64,000 nucleotides of DNA from the NCBI GenBank assembly GCA_963575745.1, contig CAUYUJ010009446.1:737259-801258 (forward strand), read 5' to 3'. Both the position numbers and the translations under genes were made by a program. Below, piece by piece: positions 29,424-40,732 of this stretch. The stretch is from Prorocentrum cordatum (Eukaryota > Sar > Dinophyceae > Prorocentrales > Prorocentraceae). How positions within the stretch are numbered: position 1 is the stretch's first letter; the number at the start of each line of letters is the position of its first letter. The notes under the pieces were generated by a model that saw only the letters and a list, made by a program, of their open reading frames with translations, was not told where the DNA came from and did not search any database.

Positions 29424-30530
29424 ATGCCTGACTCACCTCCACGTCGAAAGCAAAATGTCGGGGGCCGCAAGGGTCAAAGCGCACCACCAACAGTGGAAGC
29501 CCATCAGAGTCGTGCTGCTCCTGCGGCTGACGACGATTCGCGGTCGAGGTACGTGTTTCTGGAAGCATTGCTTGATATGGAGATCAGAACGAGTGGCATG
29601 ACAGCCGCGTCAAGGAGTTCGTCAGAGCCCACATTCGTGAAACACGGGGCAAGTTCAAAGAAGAATGCGAGGCGAAATGCGCCATCTCTGCCGAGGATGC
29701 TGCACCAGCTGCCGTTCCTCACATCGGCCTCTCTACCAAGCAGCTCAACGACGCGCTCACAAACGTTCTGTCAATGCCTCCGCTGCTGCTGCCTCAGCCA
29801 GTGCCCGACCAGAGAGCTTGACGACACCGAAAAGCGTTTGCACAATCACATCGGTGATTTAGGACACCGCCTGGGAGAGCAAGGTGCCAAGCTGCAACGA
29901 AACGATCTTCTTGTTTCGGCCTCTGGAAGCACGTGAAAGAGATCCGCAACGAGTTGGCCCTTGCTCGGCTTGCCTCGCCACCCCCGAACCCGAACGGCCG
30001 CTCCTGCAAACGTGATCCGCGATCCTCCAGGGCAGCGCGCCCGAGCTCGTCGAGCGCAGTCTCTGGAAGCTTGGCTCATGAGTGCCGGTCCCGAGGGCAC
30101 TTCCAAGGTCGAGGCAGCGGGGCCCCAGTCGAAGCTCGTCGTCGCGCAGTTCACGGGCCCTGTGGCCGTGGCACCCAGACATTCAACAAGCTTGGACGAG
30201 GTCCCCTGTCCCGTCCGTGGAAGGTCTTATCACGGAGCTGCATCTTGGACCCGACGACCGCCATTCCAGATGCGCTTGGGGATCAAGGGTTAAGGGCAGG
30301 AGGTGGTTGCGCGGCCTTCTTTCGGCATGTAGTTCTTCTTCGATGGGGCCAACGGTTGGCTATCCGAGAGCTGCGCGCCCCTTCTTCGTTCGGCGCCGCG
30401 CGCTGGTCGCGAGCCGACCGTGGACGATCGCAACAAGAAGGGTTTGGCGGACGCACAGTTGTCCAGGCGACAGGCCATTCTAAGCGTTGCATCATCTCGA
30501 CCGACCCTCAAGCTGAATGGTGTCTTTGAC
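29424..30530 (+). pseudogene. LINE type B ORF1 (copy 3, frameshifted)
   Basis: ATG 29424 opens MPDSPPRRKQNVGGRKG, a basic N-terminus. Across three frames the protein-like path shows VKEFVRAHIRETRGKFKEEC, a helix with ELDDTEKRLHNHIGDLGHRL, a segment KLVVAQFTGPVAVAPRH and WKVL/ITELHLGPDDR, which resemble the coiled coil and RRM-like core of LINE-B ORF1. At least three frameshifts are needed. Endonuclease and RT were not recognised downstream. Confidence 0.5.
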
Positions 30531-33430
30531 CATTTCTTGGCGCTGCAGCGTGACGCGAGTTTGGGCTCTTGGGCTTCGTGCTTCCCTCCTAGCCTGCGCG
30601 TCGAGCGATGGCCCGCGGTTCGCGCAATGCTCGAGCGCCGCTCAGACGGCGTGGAATTATGCCCCTGGAGAAAGCAGACTACCTCAGGCAACGCGAGGCG
30701 CGTCGCACCTTCATGGCCACCCATGAGGCGCGTCAAACCAGAGATCAAATCAACGCCGCCCTTCAACTCGCTGCTCCTTGCACCGAGGTCTTCTGCGTTG
30801 CCATCTCGGGAGACTCCCCATCGCAATGGGGATGTTGGCCCCGCCCCTGGGCGCGCCCGCGACGCCGCCCCGCGCCGCCGCCGCGGGCGGCGCCGCCGCG
30901 TGGGGTCGCCCCCCTCCCCCCCCATCTCTCTTCCCTGTTGCTGCCGCCGCCTCTTTTTCTGCGTTCCGCGCGGCGCGGGGCATCTCGCGGCGTCGCGGCC
31001 CGGGCTGCTCGACGCGCGAGCGAATCGCCTCTGTCGCGCCGCGACGGTAGAGTGTTCGAGGCGCTCGGAGCGCAAGTCGCGTCATCCCCAGCTTCGGCGA
31101 TTCGAGGGGCTCATCATCGACGTTGGCTGAACTGCATTGATCACCCTGCTCGCCGTCAATGTGGGCGACATTCAGTCCCAGTTGATTCCGGCGCGGCAGG
31201 CAGCGAGGGCTGCGTAGAGGAATGGCGCCACGCTGCCCCCTCGCATCATTTCGGCGCCCGCGGATGCGACCGCGGGCTTGGCGGTTGCTGAGGGTCGGGC
31301 GGCGGCCTCTGATCGCAAGTTATTTGGGGGCTTGTCAGAGAGGGTGGATTTTTCGCGCAGCCGAGAAGGACATCTCCGCGACCCAGGCTGGCCCGGCAAA
31401 AGCCCACATCATCAGCGCAGATAGGAAGGCGCAGATGCAGGTTCCTCCCGGCAGAGAGTTGACGCTGCGGGCCGCGCGCGATGGAAGCGAGACCAGCTTC
31501 GGCCGGGAAGACCAATTACGGGCGATCCGCACTGAGCGGGCCTTTGTCTTAACCGAAATTCCGTTTGATCTCGCCCTGGCCGGGCATTGCGCGGAGGAGT
31601 TCATTGGCCCGCTCATCCCCAGCTGCCTTCCGCCGCCCAACCTGGAGCCGATGCGATGCGCCATCGAGAGGGTGAAAGGGGGCGGATGGCAACCCGCGCC
31701 GTCTTCGGGGGGCGCCCCCCATCTGCGCGGAGATCTTTCGATGGGCCGCGCAGCGGATGCTCGGCGGCGGCCGGCCGCTGAGATCAGCAAGGCGCCAATC
31801 GCCCCCCCCCAAAAAAAGGCCCCCCTCTTGGCGCTCACCCCGGCGGCTCGACCATTCGCGCGCCCGGCGCGACTCGTGCCGCAAGGCTCCGCGACTCCGG
31901 TGTCAAACTCGCTTTCGCCGCGCAAAAATCGGCGGCTGGCAAGCGCGTCGAGGCCCCCCCGCGCGCGCGCTCTCGCTCCATTCGCGCGCGCAAAGAGCAA
32001 AGAGGCTTTGTACCTGGCCGCAAGTTCACCGACAGTGTCATTGAGTGCGACACCTTAGCGCGACTGGCAGGCCGCCGCCCCGACGCGGAACAATCGCCCC
32101 CTGCCCCTGCGAGTGGCGTCGGCCAGGCCCCCCCCGGCCTCCCCCAGAAGTATCTGCTGCTTGCGTTGGAAATCTTTGCAGCGCCCTCAGCGTGCCTTCG
32201 CGCCGCCCGAAGTCTGCGCGCCTGCGTCGCTGCGGCCTCGACAACGGACGGGGCTGCATTGCGCCTGTTCGCCGTCGCCGGCAGAGAATCGCCCAAGGGC
32301 CCGCGCTCGCTGGCAGTCTCTATGCGATTATTCCCCCTGTTCGCAACATCGGGTCTCGACTGAAGAACGCGAGTTGGGCGCGCCGCGGGCCCGCGGCGAT
32401 GACGTTGGCGGGGGTCTGCGCGCAGCGGGGTTGCTCGAGCGCCTGGAAGAGGCGATGCCCATGGCAGAGCGCCGCGCTGCGCTCAAGCTGAAGCCAACCG
32501 CGCGCAATGCCCCCCCCCCCCGAGGGCAAGTTCGCGCCGGCGGCCGAGCGAAGCTCCAGCGAGCGATCCGTTAGATGGTTCCGAGATTGGGCGATTTCGC
32601 CCTCGCGGGCGCGGCGTTGCACATGGGCTTTCGGGTGAGGCCCGCTGCGTTTGAGATGGTCGCCTGGAAGTCTTCTTGGGGGAATCGAAAAATGAGGGCG
32701 GCGGCTCTCGCTGCTGCCGCGGCGCCTTCGAGCGCTGATGCCCCCCCGCGCAACGCGACAGCGATCGCCGTGCAAGGCTACTTCGCGCAGCTGACACCCT
32801 TGCCAGGCAAGCTGGCTCGCGGGGCATTATGGCGGCCTTCTCGATTGCGCTTTCCTCCGCGAGCGGGGTGGCCCCAAGCTTCTGTCTGCTAGAGCTCCGG
32901 CGCAGGCTGCGCTCGTCAGGTCGGCGCTCATCGCGCGCAAGAAGCGGCGCGATTCCCTGGCCCGCTACCAACTGGAAGCAGAGAAGTGCATGCTGGATCG
33001 CCCGTTGCGCGAGCTGCCAGCCTTTCCTGAGCCCCCCACTTGGTCAACCCAACCGATCGCGCCCGCGCCGTGCCGAGTAGAGTTGGGCGAATTCAGCCGC
33101 GCCCCGCTCGCGGGCGCGCGGCCCGTGGTCCAGGCGGTCGCAGACCTACAGGATGGCGACTGCAAATGCATGCTCTACCAGGAGACGACGCATCCGACTC
33201 TGATGGGCTACCGACGCCGACGCAAGTTGCGGGATATCCCCAACCGCGCCAGTCAGACGCAAGCGGCATTAATAATTTTCTTCGCTTCGAGATGGTAAAA
33301 TGTTGCTCCGATCGAGCTCGCGAGATAGCAGCGGCCCCGCGGTGGACAGTCCAGAAGTTGATGAAGGTGAGATAATGGAAAAAGAACAAGGGCCGCAACG
33401 AGCATCGCAGATTCGCTCTAGGAGCTCGCC
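30530..33430. other. Unassigned GC-rich stretch
   Basis: Several frames have protein-like composition (31.2-32.06 kb, 32.0-32.5 kb, 33.0-33.3 kb), and homopolymer runs of C, A and G (for example at 31803-31817 and 32510-32521) look like sites of indel decay. No family motif was recognised. It is likely retroelement debris between LINE-B copy 3 and the second copia remnant. Confidence 0.4.
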
Positions 33431-33435
33431 CAGCG

Positions 33436-33675
33436 ATGAACGCGCGCCAGATCGCATGCATCCCCACAGGCGCCACAATCGGCCAAATGATCAGCGCGCT
33501 CGTTCAGAAATTGCCCAGCATGGCGTTCAACCTTTCTGAAGACACCGAGACGAGCAATCTGATCATAGAGATGGCGAAGTCGCAAAACAGGCTGAAGATT
33601 CGCCCGCCCTCGGATGGGCCGCTGCGCCACGTCAGTCGCATATTCCGCGCCACGCTCGATGACGAACGATGGTGA
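33436..33675 (+). CDS. Unidentified 79-codon open frame
   Basis: MNARQIACIPTGATIGQMIS through FNLSEDTETSNLIIEMAKSQ to a TGA at 33673. Composition is that of a real soluble protein segment, but I do not recognise it. It lies upstream of the copia remnant and may be part of it. Confidence 0.25.
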   Translation: MNARQIACIPTGATIGQMISALVQKLPSMAFNLSEDTETSNLIIEMAKSQNRLKIRPPSDGPLRHVSRIFRATLDDERW

Positions 33676-33679
33676 AGGA

Positions 33680-34605
33680 GGGGGGGGGCAGTTTTCCTTT
33701 GCCTCAGACAACAAGCGATCACGCATATAATTTGCCAGCGTTGTTCGCGCGACGTCGATTGCCGATGTTTCCCGGCTGATCGGGGCCCGCGCGACGAGCC
33801 CCATTGGCTGGTCGTGGCTGGCACGGCCGCGGTGAAGCCCCAGCCAGAGGTCGTCGCCTCAGCGGATTGTTGGGGGCCGTCGCAGTAGAGCGCGATGACC
33901 TCCGGCGCCCGGAGCGAACGGGGAGCAGGTTGAGGGGGAAGGCGCAGTCCTCGAGGTGCTCCTTCTCCTCCTCCGCCTCCCGGGCCCTGCCCTTCAGCGC
34001 CTCGCTTGGCGCGACGGAGGAGGGGAAGGGCGGCGCGGTGGATCCAAGTCCAGGAGGAGTGGTTTGCCAGCGCGCTTAGCCGCCATGGCGAGAGTGGCAA
34101 TAGCACTGACGCGTAGCAGCTACTGAAAAACAAACGGCATGGCGAAGGGCAAGACCAGCAGGTGGACCAGCAGGGGCCAGCCCTGCACGAGCGAAGCAAG
34201 GAGGTATACCGACAGGAAATTGATTTCCAGGAGCCTGTTGGCCCAGCCATGCCGCCTGGAGCGCTCCCAGAGGAGCCTCGTCTAAGGCTCGCTGGCTGTT
34301 CCCGGGGCCGGCTCCGACGATGGGCGATCAAAACGGACCGGCCCCAACCCTCCTCGTTGACACCTGGGCCACGGGCCCCCCCCTGCTCCTCTCGCCTCGC
34401 CGCGAGACGGCGCGGATCGGGGACCAGTTCGGCTATGTCATGGTGGGCGGCTTCGCGGCTGCAGCCTTGGGCGGCGCGGGCCCCGTTTGCTGGGCGGGCG
34501 TCGCGGCGCCCGGGGAAGTCTGGGACGCGGCTGCCCAGGTCTAGCAAGGGCGCGGTCCTAGATCGAGCCGCGAGCGCGGGGGGCCTCAGGCCCAGAAGTC
34601 GGAGG
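33680..34605. other. Unassigned stretch upstream of copia remnant
   Basis: Protein-like frames occur on both strands without recognised motifs, including G9 at 33681-33689. Probably the decayed RT part of the 34.6-35.4 kb copia remnant, but no YxDD-type motif is visible. Confidence 0.35.
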
Positions 34606-34929
34606 CAACCATGGCGGGGAATTCAGCGCTAGAAATGCCCCCCCCCGCCCCGCGCCTCGAAGGAGCTGGCTCGGGAGGCCGCGCGGCGTCCAAGGCGCTC
34701 GACCTTTTGACGGGCGTCGATCTGAGTGCGAGCAGGGTTCAGACGGCCCCTGGGAGTGCCATCGATCAGGTCAGGCCTCTCATCGTCGTCATGAGCGTCG
34801 AACGCAAGGCCCGCAGTCAAGCTCGAGCCCCCTCCGGGGACGCCGCGTGCATCGGCCAGAGAAGCGAGGTTGAACGGCGTCGTCTCGTGCTCGAGAGCGG
34901 GCCGTCGCCAGATCAGGCAGGGATTGCAT

Positions 34930-35430
34930 GTGCTCTCTGGCGCAGCCTGGGGGTCTCATGGGGGCTGGAGCAGATCGAGGACCTGGCGGTGATCGACAGA
35001 GTGCAAGCGGATGGCGCCGATCAGTGCTCGTTTGGAATGTCCGTGGTCAAAGAGGGCGGCCCATCTAGGAATAATATTCGTCTGCAGGGCAACTCGAGCC
35101 GCTCCCTGGGAAGATGCGCCGGCGGGCGTTCTGACCCCCGCAGAGCTGTCCGTCGCGGGCGCCAAAACGGTTTTCGACGTGTTTTCTTTGAATTCGTCGG
35201 GATCGGGGGCCGACCAGCGAAACGCGGTCGAAGTCTCCGTCATGAGTGACCCCCTAACCTTCATGGGCTCCCGAGTACGACGGGCCCCCCACGCTCGCAG
35301 GCTTTCAGATTCATTAACCAAGGTGGATCCGACCAGTGGCAACCACGCTCTCAAGTACCTGCTGTCTAAGGGATCCCTGTCTCTGGTGGGCGAGCACGGG
35401 CATCTAGACGAAATGTCGCTCAATGCCAGT
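34930..35430 (+). pseudogene. Copia-type RNase H, second remnant
   Basis: Reads across one frameshift at about 35050. AVIDRVQADGADQCSFG and VVKRAAHLGIIFVC precede PAELSVAGAKTVFDVF (Asp at 35176), DQRNAVEVSVM (Glu) and the diagnostic copia terminus VRRAPHARRLSDSLTK at about 35270-35325, equivalent to the H-x-LADxLTK block that ends copia RNase H. It is followed by GNHALKYLLSKGSLSLV. The remnant is independent of the element at 1-8.4 kb. Confidence 0.7.
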
Positions 35431-35639
35431 CTCGAGTGCCGTTCCAAGGGAGAGAGTAGACGCTTGGTTTCGTTCGACGAAGGAGGCGAAGTGGCGGAGC
35501 CTCCTGGACCGTGGAGTACCGCGCATGTTCCAATGCCCTCCGAGGACGAGCGAGTCACCCTCGATCGCTGGTTTAGTTCACCAGGCAGCGCCCAGAGCCT
35601 AGTTCCCACGCTCCCAGTTTTGTTCCCGATTCCCCCTCT

Positions 35640-35651
35640 ATGAAGAGAGAA

Positions 35652-35693
<42 letters not shown>

Positions 35694-35776
35694 GGAGAGA
35701 GAGAGAGAGAAGAGGTAAAGAGAGAGAGAGAGAGAGTGAGAGAGCGGGATGACGACAGAGAGAGAGGGGGGGGAAA

Positions 35777-35818
<42 letters not shown>

Positions 35819-35880
35819 GAAGAGAGAGAGAAAGAGAGAGAGAGAGTGAGGAATAGAGAGAGAGAGAGAGGCGGCAGGGC
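35640..35880. repeat. (GA)n with internal (AT)n
   Basis: GA dinucleotides dominate throughout; 35780-35806 is pure AT. Directly downstream of the copia remnant. Confidence 0.95.
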
Positions 35881-36235
35881 GAGAGAGCCTCGCCAAGACC
35901 CAGACTGCATCATCTGAAAGTAAAGAGAGCCTTGTTTTGCACTCCGCGCGGGGGACCGCGGGAGAGCTCACCAGAGACCATGATGGGGCACCATGCGGGA
36001 GACCATGCGGGAGATTATACGGGAGACCGCGGGTCACGAGCCACCGAGTCCAGACCCAGATTCGTTCACACGCGCCCTGGGTCAAGTATTCAGGACGGTC
36101 GCAGACAAGTTGTTCGGGGAAGGTCCTGAATCATATGGTTAGATATGCCACGTGTATCAGGGTTTGATGGCATGCAGTGTTCCCAATGTTTGCCAGCGTC
36201 GTGTATCCCAGCCAGTAAGATCTTGAACTGTGGAT
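35880..36235. other. Short unique spacer
   Basis: Contains a small repeat of GGGAGACC / GCGGGAGA elements at 35950-36030 (four copies of a roughly 10-bp GGGAGACCATG-like unit). Nothing else recognised. Confidence 0.5.
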
Positions 36236-36236
36236 G

Positions 36237-36515
36237 CGTAAGGTGTGTGGTGCAAGCTATGTTGTGCAAGCTGTGCTGTGCAATCTAAGTGGTGCAAGCT
36301 GTGCGGTGCAAGTTACGAGATGCAAGCTAGTTGCAAGATACGTGTTGCAAGCTATGTGGTGTAATGCAAGCTGCGTGGTGTAAGCTATGTGGTGAAGGTT
36401 GTGTGGTGCACACTGTGAGGTGCAAGCTGTGTGGTGTAAGCTATGTGCTGTAGGTTATGTGGTGTGAGCTACGTGGTGCAAGTTATATGGTTAAAACTAT
36501 GTCGTGTAATCTTTG
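36237..36515 (+). repeat. 14-bp minisatellite (about 19 units)
   Basis: Units of TGCAAGCTGTGTGG type, with variants TGTAAGCTATGTGG and TGAAGGTTGTGTGG, mostly in exact 14-bp register. Confidence 0.92.
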
Positions 36516-36534
36516 CGGCCGCCCAGCGCGCGGG

Positions 36535-36745
36535 ACGCCCACGGGCAGGGACCGGGCGCCGAGCGCACGAGGCGCCCACGAGGCGCACGAGGCGCCCACG
36601 AGGCGCCCACGGGCGGGCACCAGACGAAACCTCCACGCACCCACCACGGGGGGCACACCCACCCAGCCCAGCGCGCGAGCACCAAGCGAAAACTTGGCGC
36701 CCACGAGCGCCCACGGGCCGGCACCAGGCGAAACCTCCGCACACC
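36535..36745 (+). repeat. CGAGGCGCCCACG-type repeats
   Basis: GCGCCCACGAGG units of 9-12 bp, then two larger repeats each carrying GCACCAGACGAAACCTCC or GCACCAGGCGAAACCTCC at 36617 and 36720. Confidence 0.8.
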
Positions 36746-36914
36746 CAGCCGTCCTCAGGGGAAGGGGGGCGAGGGAGGGCACAGGGGGGGGGGCCCTTGG
36801 GAGGAGCAGCCCGGCACAGCGCAGCAGCCCGCGGAGGCGGGCAGAGGCGCAGCCGCCCGCGGCACCAGGCGCGTTTGGGCGGCTGCGGAAGAGGGGGGCG
36901 CGTGGGAGGAGCCA

Positions 36915-37055
36915 GGGGAAGACGAGGAGGACGAGGAGGATGAGGATGAGGAGGAAGAGGACGAGGAGGAGGAGGATGAGGATGAGGACGAGGAGGAGGA
37001 GGATGAGGATGAGGAGGAGCCAGGGGAAGACGAGGACGAGGAGGATGAGGAGGAA
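36915..37055. repeat. (GAG)n tract bounding composite repeat copy 2
   Basis: GAGGAC/GAGGAT-rich imperfect triplet repeat; two copies of GGAGCCAGGGGAAGACGAGG (36907 and 37015) show an internal duplication of about 108 bp. Confidence 0.92.
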
Positions 37056-37635
37056 GACCAGTGTAAGGCCAAGTGTCGTCAACGATGCTGGAATAGGCCC
37101 TCCCTCCAAGCTCCCTCTTCGCAGGCGCCTGCAGCGGTTCATTCCCGCTGAGGGAACTGCCTCGTTGGAAGAAACCGCTTGGAAGTTAACAACGAATATG
37201 CGCGGCGCTAGTGCGGGAACCACATTTTGGAAAGGAACCGCCCTCAATCCGTGAAACTCTTGCAAGTTGTTTAAACGAATGCACGCGGCGCTAAGGCGAG
37301 AGCCGCATTTTGAAAATGGCCCGCCTTCAATCCGTGAAACTCTTGCACATGTTTAAAGCGAATGTGCGCGGCGCTAATAAGGCGAGAGCCACATTTTGAA
37401 AACGAGCTGCCCTCAATCCATGAAGCTCATTCAATTTTTTAACAATGACTGTGCGTGGCGCTAAGGCGAGAGCCACATTTTGTAAACGACCCGCCCCCCA
37501 TCTGTGAAACCGTTGCCAGTTTTAAGCTTCAGGGTCATAAATGGCGAGGAAGTCTCAGGCGGAACGCCCAGCCCGCCTTAGAAACTGGCTTCGGGGTGCG
37601 ACAGGGAGAAGTATGTATAGGGAAAAGGAATGGAG
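37050..37635 (-). repeat. Composite dispersed repeat, copy 2 (inverted)
   Basis: Reverse complement of the 28.5-kb copy: inner flank (ACCAGTGTAAGGCC to GATGCTGGAATAGGCCCTCC), four family-A units with CGCGGCGCTA cores near 37201, 37284, 37368 and 37454, then the outer edge CAGGGTCATAAATGGCGAGG to GGTGCGACAGGGAGAAG and CTATACATAC-type sequence, bounded by (GGA)n. Family B is absent here. Both ends abut pyrimidine/purine triplet tracts, as in copy 1. Confidence 0.8.
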
Positions 37636-37680
37636 GAGGAGGAGGAGGAGGAGGAGGAGGAGAAGGAGGAGGAGGAACAA
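37632..37680. repeat. (GGA)n tract
   Basis: About 45 bp of GGA repeats at the outer edge of composite repeat copy 2. Confidence 0.93.
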
Positions 37681-37689
37681 TCGAACAGA

Positions 37690-38085
37690 TGAGCTCGAAG
37701 TTCGAGGTTTTCTGACGTCTTTGTAGGTTTCCGGAAGTTTCCGGGGCTTTCCAACCTCGGAATGCGTTCCAGCAGCTGCGTCTCTCTGAGTGCGTTCTGG
37801 GGGTGCCCGAACGAACGAAGCCGCGCCCTGACGGCGCATTGGCAAATAGATTCAAAGTGCGGATCACATGCGTGCTGGCATGCAGAAAAAAACACATAGT
37901 TGCACAGTGCCTCGGGGAACCGTCGTTGTAGCCTTTGTTCCCAACGAGGTGCGAAGGGTAGCTGCGCCGCAGTTTGTAAGACAGGGGGGGGGGGCGGGCG
38001 AGGATGTAGGAGGGGGAGGGCGAAGGACGGGGAGGGGCGGGGCAATCAGAAAACAACAATGCTGCATTGCACAATGTCGGGCTAC
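37690..38085. other. Spacer with G-rich tract
   Basis: Mostly unique sequence; 37983-38040 is G-rich (G9CGGGCGAGG and GGGAGGG). No gene recognised. Confidence 0.45.
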
Positions 38086-38089
38086 AGCC

Positions 38090-38500
38090 TCACGCCATTC
38101 TGAGGATTTTGCAGCGTCTGCAATGTGTCTGGGTCATCGTGCGCCACAGAGATGCCTCAGCGCGCAGACAAGCTGCCCATTGCAGACGAGGCCTCCCTCT
38201 CGACCAGGCCTCGTTCCACATCCGAGGCAACAAAGTATTCATAGGACCACAATCGAAAACCATGGCTCGTGGTAAGCTGGTGATGCTTTTCTGGACGAGA
38301 TTACCATACAGTGTGAACTGTCGTTCGAGTAGCACTGCAGTAACGGCCGGACTTCTGTGCGCTCTCGAACGTAAGCGTTGCTCATGCGAGAAACGTAAGC
38401 AGTACATGTTTAGAATATTTGGCGTAAGCGCCTCGCTTGAAGGAGACGTGCGACAGCCATTGCGGATAGGAAAGCGCGGAGCGCTGGAGTCCAATGTTGG
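38090..38500 (-). pseudogene. LINE C-terminal fragment, minus strand
   Basis: Open minus-strand frame ending at 38090 with VLLERQFTLYGNLVQKS, PRAMVFDCGP and the block SRGRPRLQWAACLRAEA. LLxRQLxLFGxIxR followed by GRPRLxW is the usual end of one dinoflagellate LINE RT type. The upstream part of the frame (38500-38830) carries no recognised motif and could be inserted sequence. Confidence 0.6.
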
Positions 38501-38839
38501 GCGAAGGCCCACCTGCCCGCAAAATGGAACTGGGCAGGCACGCTGGCAAGCATGGAGAATGACAGATGGGCAAAGAAGACAACCAAGTGGAGGGGCCCCG
38601 AATGGTGGAACAACCAGGAACACTCCTCGCGACACCGCCCATCCCATGTCGATCGAGACTGGGTCGACGTAACAGATGAGAAGATGATGTATGCAGATTC
38701 GCCGTGTCCAAAGGGTGGCCTCTTGGAATTCGATTGCATCCAATTCTACGATATGGAAAGATTCAGTGGATGAGTATGTCGAATTTTGCAGGAGGTAGCG
38801 CGCGCAAGAGAAAGAGAGAATATTCACACCTTTGATCTA

Positions 38840-39425
38840 TTTTGCGTCATCCGTCGTCGTCATCCATCCTTCGCCGTAATCGTGCTGGATATGTCTCGCT
38901 TCATCGCAGCAGCGTTTGGTGGTAGTCATCTCGCGCGTTATCTTTCGCACCAGCTTCACCATTCTATTTCGAAGGGCCAGCGTGCTAAGCACGCCTGTGG
39001 CCCGTTTCCAGGCCGGCACACCCCCAGGCGTGGACAGCTTCGACCTTCGACCTTCGACCTCGCTTGAAAACCGTCGAGCCGCCTCCGGTCTGCCTGTAGA
39101 GTAGCAAACGTGACTCCAGCCCGTACAGAAGCTTCTAGAATACACATGTTCCAGATTTCGTTGTCTGTGGAAATTGCTCAGGTTTGCGTGGTTCTTCACA
39201 GCACAAAGCTTCTTGACCGCGCCACTGGCTTCTCCGAGTCGTCGTGTTAGCTCTGCCCTGGGTCCATCCACGCTTAAAAACCCACCGAAATATATTGCGG
39301 TGTCCTTGCATGCTTTACCTTTGCCCTTTGGTCCATGGCCAACCCCGTTTGAGCGTATCGAGAGCAGTACCGTTTTCCCTGAATCGAGCTCCAAGCCGTC
39401 AATTTTCCCAGACCTAGGTTGAAAC
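38840..39425 (-). pseudogene. LINE RT distal fragment, minus strand
   Basis: Reading from 39425 leftwards: LELDSGKTVLLSI, AIYFGGFLSVDGPRAELTRR, LGEASGAVKKLCAVKNHANL, then in a neighbouring frame DRRRLDGFQARS, then TGVLSTLALRNRMVKLVRKI. YLGGxISxDGxxxxELxRRIGEA and RLDGFxARCLRRI are standard RT thumb motifs. At least one frameshift near 39070. The active-site half is missing: the fragment starts at a CCT tract, as a 5'-truncated insertion would. Confidence 0.72.
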
Positions 39426-39459
39426 GGCCGCTGGAGACCCAAGTTATGACCCCAAAACC

Positions 39460-39645
39460 GAGGAGGAGGAGGAGGAGGAGGAGGAGGAGGAGGAGGGAGG
39501 AGAAGGAGGAGGAGAACCATGGTAAACCCCAGACGCATCAACGGTGTTGCAATAAACCCTCCCTCCAAGGTCCCTCTTTACAGGTCCCTGCAAGAGTTTA
39601 TGCTCATTGCGGGAAGTGCCCTATTTTTGTTTTGTTCCCCCCGCA
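39460..39645 (-). repeat. Composite repeat inner flank, copy 3, with (GGA)n
   Basis: Minus strand carries GGTTTATTGCAACACCGTTG to GGGGTTTACCATGG and a CCT tract, matching the inner flank of the 28.5-kb copy (GCTTATTGCAATATCGTTG, GGGTTTACACTGG). Families A and B are missing. On the minus strand CGGTTTTGGGGTCA follows the CCT tract, faintly leader-like. Confidence 0.72.
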
Positions 39646-39886
39646 GGGGTTCTGATGTTCCGTAAAAGCTGCAAAGCTGTTCAGCCGCAGGATGCGTCTG
39701 TCACGGAATACCGCTTGGAGGTGGTGCAAACGCCAAAGGTTCCGTCAGAAATTGCATGCCTGAAATGAGCAGGCATGGTTGGATGGGAGAATGAAGACAG
39801 AAGGAGGGAGGATGATAATGTTGATCATGAGGAAATTGAAAGATGAGAAATATCGAATCGGGTGTAGAACAATTGTATGAATAGTT

Positions 39887-40018
39887 GCGGCCGTAAAGCG
39901 GGGCCGCTCCCTAGCAGTATAGTAATCAGAGAATGCTGGCCGTACAGCGGGGCCCGCGCCCTGGCAGATCGGATGTTGTCGTGACTATTTGAATATGCGG
40001 ACCGTAAGGCGGGTCCGC
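39887..40018 (+). repeat. Three tandem hairpins with compensatory stems
   Basis: GCGGCC-8 nt-GGGCCGC (39887-39907), GGCC-9 nt-GGCC (39938-39953) and GCGGACC-8 nt-GGTCCGC (39997-40018) share the loop-side sequence CCGTAAAGCGGG and the following CGC(T)CCCTAGC. The first and third differ at one base in each arm so that pairing is kept. Flanks outside the stems have diverged more. Confidence 0.6.
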
Positions 40019-40129
40019 TTCCTAGCGTTTGGGGTCGTCTTCGTCGTATACTGGCGTATACGTCGTCGCGTGGCCGCAAAGCCAAGAGGCCTGGCGGCGG
40101 GTAGCGGGAGCCTGGCGGGCACCAGAACA

Positions 40130-40732
40130 TCAAAGCGACAGCGCTGCCACTCCCCTTCCGTGAACAGCAAGGTCAGCATATGGCTCCCAGTTGTCCCGCA
40201 CGGGGAAGCCCCCAGCGTCTGTTTGGACTCCAGCGCTACGACGGTCCAACACGAGATTGCAGACGGCGTCCGCATCCGCATTGCACTCCCTATACACATG
40301 TCGCACCACGATGGTTTTTAATTTTCGCGCTCGTGCAACCGCCGCAGCAGTTCTAGAGCATCTTCGCACAGTGGCCGTAAGTGGTCGGCGATACAGCGCC
40401 ATTTGCACGTTACTTGTTTCGCAATCAACATAGAGCAAATACGGAATCAAAACCTTGCAAAAGGATGTGCCCAAGCATGTCGTCGAGCAGTGACCCATCC
40501 AAGACTCAGCAGTGCTGTTTGTAGCATTTGACAGAGTCCCTCCGCAGCTCGCGACGACCTGGCGGGAGCCCTGCGCATATCTAACACACCCAAGAGAGGT
40601 TTGGCGCTCATCAGTTATACCTTCATGTCGTGAAGCCACATCTGATGCACACGGCCCAACCTTCGTCAAACGTCGGCAGTTGGGCTCTGAGCGTGCAGCG
40701 CTGATGGCGGGTGGTTTTCTCTGGAGAGCCAA
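40130..40732 (-). pseudogene. RNase H fragment, minus strand
   Basis: A 200-codon minus-strand frame. RQVVASCGGTLSNATNSTAE gives the first beta strands and the Glu; LLYVDCETSNVQMAL is the GDSxxVxxQ strand with the Asp in place; TIVVRHVYRECNADADAVCN is the H-V-x-R-x-x-N-x-x-A-D-x-x-A-N motif that ends RVT_3-type RNase H domains. The first catalytic Asp was not found upstream. Likely the end of a LINE or related retroelement; the protein continues 45 residues to a TGA-type end at 40130. Confidence 0.65.

Noticed and set aside
32010-33300. A complete LINE or copia polyprotein between 30.5 and 33.4 kb
   Set aside because: Composition is protein-like but I could find no catalytic motif (PGPDG, xxDD, GDxN, GWxGP); left as unassigned.
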